Below are positions 15,503 through 23,584 of a stretch of 64,000 bases of DNA, piece after piece. The DNA lies in contig OY760867.2 of the NCBI GenBank assembly GCA_963664035.2, positions 2,418,001-2,482,000 on the forward strand. Reading direction: 5' to 3'. Each line of letters starts with the position of its first letter. Position 1 is the stretch's first letter. Under the pieces are notes generated by a model that did no database searches, was not told the origin of the DNA, and saw only the letters and a list, made by a program, of their open reading frames with translations. Made by a program: the position numbers and the translations under genes. The stretch is from G958296245 sp963664035 (GTDB lineage: Bacteria; Chloroflexota; Dehalococcoidia; Lucifugimonadales; G958296245).

Positions 15503-16624
15503 TAGTACCTACTATCAATATACGGCGTCATGATGTATTCTCTCGGCATGGCTGGAGTAGCGACACGAATTGAGTTGACTGAGGACGATCGAACGACCCT
15601 GGAGAGATGGGTGCGAGGAACCACGACGGAGCAGCGCATTGTGCAACGAGCCCGTATCGTCCTGGCAGCGGCGGCGGGAAGCACGACGAAGGAGATCGCA
15701 TCTGAGTTGCATACGCGTGCGGCTACGGTGAGCAAATGGCGCACCCGGTTCGCCAAGCAGGGATTGAGCGGTCTGGCAGACGCTCCCCGGTCGGGCAAGC
15801 CCCGGGTATACGGCGAGGAGACCGAGCGGCGCATCCTCGCCCAATTGGACGAGCCTGCTCCGGACGGGTACACGACATGGACGGGCAAGCTGTTGGCCAA
15901 GGCCCTTGGTGACGTCTCGGCGATCCACGTCTGGCGTGTGCTTCGCAAGCACGGCATCCACCTTCAGCGGCGTCGCAGCCGGTGCGTGAGCACCGATCCG
16001 CAGTTTGCTCAAAAGGCGGCGGACATAGTGGGACTCTACCTGGACCCGCCTGAGAACGCGATGGTGATCAGCGTTGACGAGAAGCCTTCCATTCAGGCCT
16101 TGGAACGAGCGCAGGGGTGGCTGCGCCTTCCCAACGGAGAGGCGGTGAGGGGACACTCTCATGAGTACAAGCGACACGGGACTACCACCCTCTTCGCTGC
16201 TCTTGAGGTGCATACCGGCAGGGTCAACGTGGCCCACTATAGCCGCAAGCGGCGACGCGAGTTCCTGGACTTCATGAACCGTATTGTGGACCACTATCCC
16301 GATACCGAGCTTCACGTGGTGCTGGACAATTTCGTCACCCATAAGCCCAAGAATGACCGTTGGCTTGCACGCCATCCCCTGGTCCATTTCCACTACACAC
16401 CCACACATGCTTCCTGGCTGAACCAGATCGAGGTCTGGTTCAGCATCCTGACACAGGCTGTGCTGCGACACCTCAGTGCCACGGACCCCAAGCAGGTCCG
16501 TGAGGCCATAGACCGCTTTACTGCTGCCCGCAACAGGAACCCTATCCCCTTTGAATGGACCAAGACCGTTGTCAGACCTACCACCCTCAAACAACGTTAC
16601 GCTGACTTATGATAGCAGGTACTA
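15503..16624 (+). mobile_element. IS630-family insertion sequence, copy 1 (1118 bp, TA target)
   Basis: The element runs from 15505 to 16622 and is flanked by TA dinucleotides (15503-15504, 16623-16624), the IS630/Tc1 signature. Terminal inverted repeats match at 13 of the first 14 bases: GTACCTACTATCA on the left against GTACCTGCTATCA on the right. It carries one transposase. A near-identical inverted copy is at 36162-37283. Confidence 0.93.
15530..16612 (+). CDS. IS630 family transposase, copy 1
   Basis: 360 residues. The N-terminal part (residues about 35-115) has two helix-turn-helix segments, TTKEIASELHTRAATVSKWR and the Winged-helix-like THIRD part through VWRVLRKHGIHL. The DDE catalytic core is intact: Asp in VISVDEKPSIQA, Asp in VVLDNFVTHK and Glu in NQIEVWFSIL. 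It differs from copy 2 by an Arg/Lys change in HTG(R/K)VNVAH and a few silent changes. A later in-frame ATG at 15548 could be the true start. It is transcribed against the metG-cofE direction. Confidence 0.95.
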   Translation: MMYSLGMAGVATRIELTEDDRTTLERWVRGTTTEQRIVQRARIVLAAAAGSTTKEIASELHTRAATVSKWRTRFAKQGLSGLADAPRSGKPRVYGEETERRILAQLDEPAPDGYTTWTGKLLAKALGDVSAIHVWRVLRKHGIHLQRRRSRCVSTDPQFAQKAADIVGLYLDPPENAMVISVDEKPSIQALERAQGWLRLPNGEAVRGHSHEYKRHGTTTLFAALEVHTGRVNVAHYSRKRRREFLDFMNRIVDHYPDTELHVVLDNFVTHKPKNDRWLARHPLVHFHYTPTHASWLNQIEVWFSILTQAVLRHLSATDPKQVREAIDRFTAARNRNPIPFEWTKTVVRPTTLKQRYADL

Positions 16625-17611
16625 GGAGCGGCGGGCGACGACGTAGCGGGCGATCTGCTCCAGCGATTCGCGGGCCGGGCTCGGCTCCAGCACCGCCAGC
16701 GCGTCGACCGCGGCCCGCGAATAACTGTCGGCGACCGCGTACGACTCGTCGATTATGGCCGTGTCCTGCGCCGTCTCCACGGCCAGCGCCAGCCTCTCGC
16801 CGTCGCCGGGGCGTCTCAGCGACTCCAGCACCGGGTTGTCCGCCGGACCGGTCTCCACCGCGATGATGGCGGGCATCGTCATGATGCCCTGCGCCAGGTC
16901 GGCGCCGACGGGCTTGCCGACCTCCTCCCTCGTGGCGTCGAAGTCTAGGATGTCGTCCACGATCTGGAACGCCATGCCCATGTTGTAGCCGTAGCTCTTC
17001 AACGCCTCCACCTCGCGCGGCGGGGCGCCGCCAAGGATCGCGCCCGACTCCGCGGCCGTCGTGAAGAGGGACGCCGTCTTGTCGTAGATGCGCTTCAGGT
17101 ACACCTCCCGCGCCTGCGTCGGCTGGAAGGCCGAGGCCATCTCCTGCAGCTCCCCGCTCGCGAGCGACATGATCGTCTCCGCGAACCTGCGGATCACGTG
17201 TACGTTGCCCGTATCGCAAACGTAGGTCGCCGACGTGGCGAACACGTAATCGCCCACCAGCACGGCCGCGTTCTTTCCCCACAGGCTCGACACCGTGGCG
17301 AAGCCGCGCCGTAGGTCCGAGCCGTCCACCGTGTCGTCGTGTATCAGCGACGCTATGTGGAGCAGCTCGACGGCAGCCGCCATCAGCTCCGCGTTGCGCC
17401 CGTCGTTCGGGTGCAGCCGCGCCGCCAGCAGTGTCACGGCCGGCCTCAACCCCTTGCCCGTGGTCTGTAGCACGTGCTCCAGCGGCTCGGCAAGGTATTC
17501 GTCCTGGTCGCTGGCGAGCCGGCGCAGCCCATTCCTGACGCGGTCCAACTGCTCCTGGACGGGCTCGTATAGCCGCTCCAGCTTGTCGGGCAGCACAGCG
17601 GTCTCTCTCAT
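16622..17611 (-). CDS. Polyprenyl synthetase (trans-isoprenyl diphosphate synthase)
   Basis: 329 residues. It condenses isopentenyl diphosphate into C15-C40 chains. The first aspartate-rich motif is HDDTVDGSDLRRG (DDxxD) and the second is FQIVDDILDFDA; GKGLRPAVTLL holds the substrate-binding KGLRP. Length and the FATSATYVC region resemble GGPP/heptaprenyl synthases; chain length is not determinable. The ATG overlaps the metG stop (TGATG), so translation is coupled. Its TAG stop is formed at the IS630 insertion point: T and A from the TA target, G from the terminal base of the element. Confidence 0.92.
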   Translation of the reverse strand: MRETAVLPDKLERLYEPVQEQLDRVRNGLRRLASDQDEYLAEPLEHVLQTTGKGLRPAVTLLAARLHPNDGRNAELMAAAVELLHIASLIHDDTVDGSDLRRGFATVSSLWGKNAAVLVGDYVFATSATYVCDTGNVHVIRRFAETIMSLASGELQEMASAFQPTQAREVYLKRIYDKTASLFTTAAESGAILGGAPPREVEALKSYGYNMGMAFQIVDDILDFDATREEVGKPVGADLAQGIMTMPAIIAVETGPADNPVLESLRRPGDGERLALAVETAQDTAIIDESYAVADSYSRAAVDALAVLEPSPARESLEQIARYVVARRS

Positions 17612-19278
17612 CAGCCCTGGACCCGCGCCGCTTCCCGCTCGATCACCGCCTCGTCCAGCTTTGCGAACAGCGGCTCCGGTCTTGCGAAAGACTGTCCCGG
17701 CGCGATGGCGTCCGGCTCCCAGCGCCAGCCGTCATCTTCCAGGGAGCCGCCGAGGCCGAGCATCGAGTGCAGCTTCTCGGAACTGAAGGGGAGGTAGGGA
17801 GCGAGCGCCACCTTGAGGCAGTTGACCGCGGCGATGGCCGTCCATAGCGTCGTGCCGGCCGCCGCCCTGTCCGTCCTGACCTGCCGCCACGGCGCCTTGC
17901 GGTCCAGGTAGCGGTTCGCCTCCTGCGCCAGCCCCATCGCGGCGCTAAGCCCGGCGCGGAACTGGCATCTCGCTATGGCGTCGTCCGTCTCGTCCAACCT
18001 GGCGCGAGCCGCCGCCAGCAGCGCCTCGTCCTCCGCCTGCAGCCGCCCTTTTTCCGGAATACGCCCGTCGAAGTTGCGGTGCGACATCGTCAGTACGCGA
18101 TGCACCAGGTTGCCGTACGTGGCCACGAGCTCGTCGTTGTTGGCGCGCACGTACTCGCGCCATGAGAAGTCGGAGTCGCTCGTCTCGGGCATGTTCGCGG
18201 CCAGCACGTACCTGAGCGGGTCCGGCTCGTACCTGTCCAGGTAGTCCGGCAGCCATACCGCCCAGTCCCTGCTGGTGGACAGCTTCAGCCCCTCCAGGTT
18301 CAGGTACTCGTTCGCCGGAACGTCGTACGGCAGGTTCAGCCCGCCGTACCCCGTAAGCATCGCCGGCCAGATTATCGTGTGGAACGGGATGTTGTCCTTA
18401 CCCATGAAGTAGTACGCCCGGCATTCGTCCTGCCAGAAGCTGCGCCACCGCTCCGGGTCGCCGCCGCGGGCCGCCCACTCCTTCGATGCCGAAAGGTAGC
18501 CGATGACCGCCTCGAACCAGACGTATATCCGCTTGCCGTCGTACCCGTCCAGGGGCACCGGGACGCCCCACTCGATGTCGCGGGTGATGGCCCTGTCGTT
18601 CAGCCCGCCCTCCAGGTAGCCGATGGAGAAGTTGCGCACGTTGGGCCGCCAGTGCTCCTGCTCCCGCACCCATTCCAGGAGCTCCTCCTCGAAGGCGCTC
18701 AGCTTCAGGAAGAAGTGCTCCGTCTCCCTGATCCTCGGCTCGCTCCCGCACAGGCGGCACGCCATGTTCACGAGCTCGCGCGGGTCGAGCGTCCGCCCGC
18801 AGCCGTCGCACTGGTCGCCGCGCGCCCCGTCGGCCCCGCAGTGGGGGCATACCCCCTCCACGTACCGGTCCGCCAGGAAGCGCCCGTCCGCGTCGCAGTA
18901 GGGCTGGTGCATCACGCCGGGGTAGATATACCCGGCGTCGTGCAGTCTTGCGAAAATATCCTGGGCCACCTCGTGGTGGTTCTCGGTGTGCGTCGACGTG
19001 AACAGGTCGAAGCTGATCCCCAGCCGCTCCCAGTTGTCCAGGAACTCCGCGTGGTACTGTCCGAAGACCTCCTCCGGCGTCACCCCGCGCTTCTCCGCCT
19101 CCAGCGTCACGGGGGTGCCGTGGGAGTCGCTGCCGGACACCATCAGCACCTCGTTGCCCTTCAGCCGGTGGTAGCGCGCGAATATGTCCGCCGGCACGTA
19201 CGCGCCCGCGGCCTGCCCAACGTGGATGGACCCGTTCGCGTACGGCCACGCGACAGCCACCAGTATGCGCTCGCCCAT
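17611..19278 (-). CDS. metG: Methionine--tRNA ligase
   Basis: 555 residues. The class I HIGH variant is in WPYANGSIHVGQAAG; the KMSKS variant is GLKLSTSRDWAVW. Zinc knuckles are CPHC, CDGC and CRLC between residues about 125 and 165, as in the multi-knuckle MetG group. The C-terminal tRNA-binding (EMAP-like) extension is absent, which is normal for this size. The frame is open 71 codons further upstream, but the ATG at 19278 starts the conserved N-terminus (MGERILVAVAWPYANG) and follows GGGGAGG closely (a spacing of only 2-3 bases). It heads the metG-prenyl synthase-(IS)-cofE operon. Confidence 0.95.
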   Translation of the reverse strand: MGERILVAVAWPYANGSIHVGQAAGAYVPADIFARYHRLKGNEVLMVSGSDSHGTPVTLEAEKRGVTPEEVFGQYHAEFLDNWERLGISFDLFTSTHTENHHEVAQDIFARLHDAGYIYPGVMHQPYCDADGRFLADRYVEGVCPHCGADGARGDQCDGCGRTLDPRELVNMACRLCGSEPRIRETEHFFLKLSAFEEELLEWVREQEHWRPNVRNFSIGYLEGGLNDRAITRDIEWGVPVPLDGYDGKRIYVWFEAVIGYLSASKEWAARGGDPERWRSFWQDECRAYYFMGKDNIPFHTIIWPAMLTGYGGLNLPYDVPANEYLNLEGLKLSTSRDWAVWLPDYLDRYEPDPLRYVLAANMPETSDSDFSWREYVRANNDELVATYGNLVHRVLTMSHRNFDGRIPEKGRLQAEDEALLAAARARLDETDDAIARCQFRAGLSAAMGLAQEANRYLDRKAPWRQVRTDRAAAGTTLWTAIAAVNCLKVALAPYLPFSSEKLHSMLGLGGSLEDDGWRWEPDAIAPGQSFARPEPLFAKLDEAVIEREAARVQG

Positions 19279-19481
19279 TGCCTCCCCCGTGTATACCCAG
19301 TCCAAGGGTTCGTTAATCCTATCACAAACGCCTATGCCCAGCCCCGGAGCCGGGCTACGCCCACACCCTCCCGGGCCCAACCGGCGGCGCTGCCCTTGTG
19401 CTTCGTCGTAGCGGTGTTGCGCTAGCCGGCGGGTCGGGAGCCCGTGGGGACGGAAGGGATGTCCTCCACAACTCCTAGGCA

Positions 19482-19614
19482 GTGTTGACATTCATGTCAT
19501 TCCGAGCGCAGCGAGGAATCTAAGGACCTTGCGCTAAGGCTACCACCTTAGATTCTTCACTCCGCTGCGCTCCGTTCAGAATGACATGATCGGGAGCCGC
19601 TTGAATGTCAACAC
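19482..19614. mobile_element. MITE-like palindromic element, 133 bp
   Basis: Terminal inverted repeats of 13 bases, GTGTTGACATTCA and TGAATGTCAACAC, enclose a second inverted pair (ATGTCATTC/GAATGACAT and AATCTAAG/CTTAGATT). It occupies the 357-base gap between metG and the first LRR gene. No ORF. The rest of that gap shows no other feature I can support. Confidence 0.82.
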
Positions 19615-19635
19615 AAACCTAGCTACTCATTCCGA

Positions 19636-21375
19636 TTAGCAAAACGGAAGGCCAACAGTGCTAAGGTCGTTTACCGGTACGTTGCGCCATCCATCGGGAA
19701 CGCACCCAACTAGATTGTTATCGGATAAGCCCAACATTTGCAGGTTGGTCAGGCTGCCAAGTTCGGACGGTATCTCCCCGCTCAACTGGTTGAAATAGAG
19801 GTACAACTCTTGCAGATTGGTCAAGCCGCCAAGCTCGGACGGTATCTCTCCGCGCAACTGGTTCTGAGACAGGTACAGCACTTGCAGGTTGGTTAATCTG
19901 CCAAGCTCGGCCGGTATCTCCCCGCTCAACTGGTTCATGGAAAGGACCAATTCTTGTAGGCTATGGAGGTTGCCAAGCTCGGGTGGTATCTCCCCAATCA
20001 ACTCGTTTCCCCATAGGTAGAGTTCCCGCAGGCCAGTGAGGTTGCCAAGCGCGGATGGTATCTCTCCTTTCAACTGGTTCCCAGAAAGCTCCAACACTTG
20101 CAGGTTGGTCAAGCTACCAAGCGCGGATGGTATCTCCCCGCTCAACTGGTTTCCCCAAAGGTACAGTTCTTGCAGGCCAGTGAGATCGCCAAGCTCGGCT
20201 GGTATCTCTCCAACCAACCGGTTCTGACCGAGATGCAACATTTGCAAGCTGGTCAAGCTGCCGAGCTCTGCCGGTATCCCTCCACTCAACTTGTTCCCTC
20301 TTAGATGCAGCTCTTTCAGGTGATCCACGTACAGTTCGTACAAGGTATCTAGGTTTCCGAGCTCTGCCGGTATCCCTCCGCTCAACTCGTTCTCAGAGAG
20401 ATTCAACACTTGCAGTCTGCCCAATCTGCCGAGCTCTGCCGGTATCTCTCCGCTCAATTCGTTTCCCAAAAGGTCTAACTTCTGCAGGATGACCAGGCTG
20501 CCAAGCTCGGCCGGTATCTCCCCGCTCAACTGGTTCTGACCGAGCGCCAACTCTTGCAGGCTTGCTAGGCTGCCGAGTTCGGCCGGTATCTCGCCACTCA
20601 ACTCGTTTCCCCACAGGTACAGCTGTTGCAGGCGATAGAGGCTGCCAAGTGCGGATGGTATGCGTCCACTCAACTTGTTCTCAGCGAGGTACAATAGTCG
20701 CAGCATTCTCAGGCTGCCAAGCTCGGGCGGTATTTCTCCGTTCAACTGGTTTTGACCGAGGGCTAACACTTGCAGGTTGGTGAGGCTTCCAAGATCGGAG
20801 GGTATCTCTCCGCTCAGCTTATTGTGATGCAGGTACAGTTCTTGCAGGCTGACGAGGTTGCCGAGCTCGGAGGGTATCTCTCCGCTCAGCTCGTTTCCCC
20901 ACAGGTGCAGTTCTTGAAGGTTGGTGAGGCTTCCAAGCTCGGGCGGTATCTCTCCAACCAATCCGTTCTCGGAGAGATCCAGTGCAGTTACCCGCTCGCC
21001 GTCGTTCGTCGTTACGCCGTACCACGTGCCGATTGGAGCATTGCTGAGCCAGTTCTGTCGCCTGGCCCAGTTCTCTCCGTTAGTGGCGTTGTAGACCGCG
21101 ACCAGGGCTTCCCGGTCAGTAACCCGGATAGGTGTAGCCGTGACTTCTGCCGTTGCAGTAGGCACAGCCGGAGGAACGGTCGGTGGATATGGCGTCGTCG
21201 GGTGTGGACTAGGTGTCGGCGTAAGTGCGCTGGTGGAGACCATCTGTGGAGCGGTGGTCGGTGTTGTATCGCCGCCGGAGCTACCGCATGCCAGGACCAC
21301 CGGCAGGACCAACGCACAAACAGCCAGCTTCCAAAGCGTGACCCACGCCAATCGTACGGCGTCCGTGTTATCCAT
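19636..21375 (-). CDS. Secreted leucine-rich-repeat lipoprotein 1
   Basis: 579 residues. A lipoprotein signal (hydrophobic stretch 12-29, lipobox VVLAC with Cys30) is followed by a low-complexity Thr/Pro linker, a conserved cap (REALVAVYNATNGENWARRQNWL ... WYGVT), then roughly 18 plant-type 24-residue repeats of the form LxxLxLWGNELSGEIPxELGxL, and a short C-terminal cap. Export and membrane anchoring are inferred from the lipobox; binding partner unknown. Start ATG at 21375 with GGAGG 8 bases upstream. One repeat is irregular (LDTLYELYVDHLKELHL). It is paralogous to the next gene upstream. Confidence 0.9.
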   Translation of the reverse strand: MDNTDAVRLAWVTLWKLAVCALVLPVVLACGSSGGDTTPTTAPQMVSTSALTPTPSPHPTTPYPPTVPPAVPTATAEVTATPIRVTDREALVAVYNATNGENWARRQNWLSNAPIGTWYGVTTNDGERVTALDLSENGLVGEIPPELGSLTNLQELHLWGNELSGEIPSELGNLVSLQELYLHHNKLSGEIPSDLGSLTNLQVLALGQNQLNGEIPPELGSLRMLRLLYLAENKLSGRIPSALGSLYRLQQLYLWGNELSGEIPAELGSLASLQELALGQNQLSGEIPAELGSLVILQKLDLLGNELSGEIPAELGRLGRLQVLNLSENELSGGIPAELGNLDTLYELYVDHLKELHLRGNKLSGGIPAELGSLTSLQMLHLGQNRLVGEIPAELGDLTGLQELYLWGNQLSGEIPSALGSLTNLQVLELSGNQLKGEIPSALGNLTGLRELYLWGNELIGEIPPELGNLHSLQELVLSMNQLSGEIPAELGRLTNLQVLYLSQNQLRGEIPSELGGLTNLQELYLYFNQLSGEIPSELGSLTNLQMLGLSDNNLVGCVPDGWRNVPVNDLSTVGLPFC

Positions 21376-21447
21376 GTCGCAGACCCTCCAGGTCGGGCAG
21401 CCTGTCCTAGACCTTACTATCGCAGGTCTAAACTCAAGCCGGATCTT

Positions 21448-21574
21448 ATACCATCTCGTTCTAAGTACGTCATAAACTCGTCTTTCCCGCGAAAGCTGGA
21501 ATCCAGTCCCAGGCCACTGGACTCCAGCCTACACTGGAGTGGCGGTTTATGGTCGCATCACACCGAACTGGTAT
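21448..21574. repeat. Dispersed repeat C, copy 1 (127 bp)
   Basis: Begins ATACCATCTCGTTC and ends GAACTGGTAT, so the ends are inverted (ATACCA/TGGTAT). The interior has CGCGAAAGC-GGAATCCAG and CCACTGGACTCCAG. The second copy is at 27588-27737. It fills most of the gap between the LRR genes. Confidence 0.85.
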
Positions 21575-21578
21575 TATA

Positions 21579-23141
21579 CTACTCCGATTCGCAAAACGTA
21601 AGGCCGGTCACGTTTCGCCATCCGCGGGGCACGCATCTAGTCAGATTGTTGTCAGATACGTCCAATACTTGCAGGTTGGCCAAGGCGCCAAGCTCGATCG
21701 GTATCTCTCCGCTCAGCTGGTTTTGACCGAGGTACAATTCCTGTAGTCTAGCGAGGTTGCCAAGCTCCGACGGTATCTCTCCAACCAACTTGTTCCGATC
21801 GAGGTACAACCATTGCAGGTTGGTCAAGCTGCCAAGCTCGGACGGTATCTCTCCGCTCAACTGGTTCTGACGGAGCTCCAACACTTGCAGGTTGGTCAAG
21901 TTGCCAAGCTCGGACGGTATCTCTCCTCTCAATTGGTTCAGACCGAGGTACATTTCCTGCAGGCTAGCGAGGTTGCCAAGCTCGGACGGTATCTCTCCGC
22001 TCAGCTGGTTTCCCCATAGGTACAGTTCTTTCAGACTGGTGAGGTTGCCAAGCTCGGACGGTATCTCTCCGCTCAACTGGTTCTGACCGAGGTACAGTTC
22101 CTGTATGCTAGCGAGGTTGCCAAGCTCGGACGGTATCTCTCCGCTCAGCTGGTTTCCCCACAGGTACAGCACTTGCAACCCAATGAGGTTGCCAAGCTCG
22201 GACGGTGTCTCTCCGCTCAGTTGGTTCTGGTTGAGATACAGCTCCTTCAGGCTAGCGAGGTTGCCAAGCTCGGACGGTATCTCTCCGCTCAATTGGTTCT
22301 GACCGATATGCAACACTTGCAGTTTGTGCAATCTGCCAAGATCGGGCGGTATTTCTCCTCCAAGCTCGTTTCCTCCTAGGTATAGCTTTTGTAGGCTATA
22401 TAGGGCGCCAAGCTCGGACGGGATCTTTCCGATCAACTCGTTTCCCCATAAGTAGAGTTCCCGCAGGCCAGTGAGGTTGCCAAGCGCGGATGGTATCTCT
22501 CCTTTCAACTGGTTCTCAGAAAGCTCCAACACTTGCAGGCTGGTCAAGCTACCAAGCGCGGATGGTATCTCCCCGCTCAACTGGTTTCCCCAAAAGTACA
22601 GTTCTTGCAGGCCAGTGAGATCGCCAAGCTCGGCTGGTATCTCTCCAACCAACCGGTTTTGACCGATATGCAACACTTGCAAACTGGTCAATCTGCCAAG
22701 CTCGGCCGGTATCTCTCCGCTCAACTGGTTCTCAGACAGGCCCAACACTTGCAGGTCGGTCAAGCCTTCAAGCTCGGGCGGTATCTCTCCGCTCAGCTTG
22801 TTTCCCCACAGGTACAGTTCTTGAAGACTGGCGAGGTTGCCGAGCTCGGGCGGTATCTCTCCAACCAACCTGTTCTCAGCGAGATTCAGTTCAATTACTC
22901 GCCCGCTGTCGTTCGTCGTCACGCCGTACCACGTGCCGATTGGGGCATCGCTCAGCCAGTTCTGCCGGTTGGCCCAGACCTCCCCGCTGGCGGCGTTGTA
23001 GACCGCGACCAGGGCTTCCCGGTCGGGCCCATAGCCACCGCCGGAGCCGCCGCAGGCCAGCGCCGCCGACAGAGCAAGCGCGCCAGCGGCCAGCTTCCAA
23101 AGCGCTGCCCACGCCAACCGTACGGTGTTCCCATTGCCCAT
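21579..23141 (-). CDS. Secreted leucine-rich-repeat lipoprotein 2
   Basis: 520 residues, paralogous to the gene at 19636. The same lipobox position (SAALAC, Cys30), then a short Gly-rich linker without the long Thr/Pro tract, the cap (REALVAVYNAASGEVWANRQNWL) and about 16 repeats of the LSGEIPSELGNL type. The frame is open to 23528, but the ATG at 23141 aligns with paralogue 1 and follows GGAGGT by 8 bases. About 240 bases (22435-22685) are almost identical to 20000-20245 in paralogue 1, pointing to recombination between the two. The upstream region diverges from the trpS T-box leader. Confidence 0.9.
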   Translation of the reverse strand: MGNGNTVRLAWAALWKLAAGALALSAALACGGSGGGYGPDREALVAVYNAASGEVWANRQNWLSDAPIGTWYGVTTNDSGRVIELNLAENRLVGEIPPELGNLASLQELYLWGNKLSGEIPPELEGLTDLQVLGLSENQLSGEIPAELGRLTSLQVLHIGQNRLVGEIPAELGDLTGLQELYFWGNQLSGEIPSALGSLTSLQVLELSENQLKGEIPSALGNLTGLRELYLWGNELIGKIPSELGALYSLQKLYLGGNELGGEIPPDLGRLHKLQVLHIGQNQLSGEIPSELGNLASLKELYLNQNQLSGETPSELGNLIGLQVLYLWGNQLSGEIPSELGNLASIQELYLGQNQLSGEIPSELGNLTSLKELYLWGNQLSGEIPSELGNLASLQEMYLGLNQLRGEIPSELGNLTNLQVLELRQNQLSGEIPSELGSLTNLQWLYLDRNKLVGEIPSELGNLARLQELYLGQNQLSGEIPIELGALANLQVLDVSDNNLTRCVPRGWRNVTGLTFCESE

Positions 23142-23236
23142 GTGGCATGACCTCCAGGTCGGGCAGCCTGTTCCCCACCTTACTACCGAAGGTCTAACCC
23201 CTGTCAACCTCGGACCAACACCGCGGCGCCCGCCGC

Positions 23237-23266
23237 TTGACACCGGCCGAAAGCCGCCCCTATACT
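23237..23266 (+). promoter_or_regulatory. Promoter for the trpS T-box transcript (TTGACA-N18-TATACT)
   Basis: A perfect -35 at 23237-23242, an 18-base spacer and TATACT (5 of 6) at 23261-23266. Initiation near 23273 would place the whole T-box in the transcript. Confidence 0.8.
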
Positions 23267-23272
23267 GACACC

Positions 23273-23571
23273 TGTTCGAAACATACCGATAGGCTGAGAT
23301 CGGGAAGAGTACGCCTCCAGCGAAGCTCAGAGAGCCGGGTAATCTGCGAGCCGGTGCCGGCGCAGAGGCCGAATGGACCCGTGAGCCTCCACCCGAACCC
23401 CAACGCGGGGCGTAGGCGTGGACGGGTTGGCCGCCGTTACCAGGGCCCTGGGCATATGCGTTAAGACGTGCGCGTGCCCGTAACGAGATGCCGCGAGCGG
23501 AAACGCGGGCGGCGAAGCAGGGTGGCACCGCGGAAGCCCCGTCCCTCGGAGGACGGGGCTTTCTTCGTTTT
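23273..23571 (+). promoter_or_regulatory. T-box leader (tRNA-Trp sensing) of trpS
   Basis: The conserved T-box sequence AGGGTGGCACCGCGG is at 23519-23533 and is followed by a terminator hairpin. Stem I elements are visible: GGGAAGAGTA (about 23299-23308) and AGAGAGCCGG ... CCGG forming the distal part. The likely specifier is TGG at 23374-23376 in CGAATGGACC, matching tryptophan and the downstream gene. Uncharged tRNA-Trp would stabilise the antiterminator and allow trpS transcription. Stem I pairing was judged by eye. Confidence 0.9.
23535..23571 (+). terminator. T-box regulated terminator
   Basis: A stem AGCCCCGTCC (23535-23544) / GGACGGGGCT (23551-23560) with a 6-base loop, then the T-rich TTCTTCGTTTT. 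The competing antiterminator uses the T-box sequence just upstream. Confidence 0.88.
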
Positions 23572-23584
23572 AGGAGGACCGGTC

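Noticed and set aside
23273..23571. Ultrashort Stem I (translational, ileS-like) T-box
   Set aside because: The presence of AGAGAGCCGG and GGGAAGAGTA elements and of a true terminator fits the ordinary long Stem I transcriptional class better.
23468..23584. N-terminal extension of TrpS through the leader
   Set aside because: It would translate the T-box and terminator; the ATG at 23585 has an ideal ribosome site.
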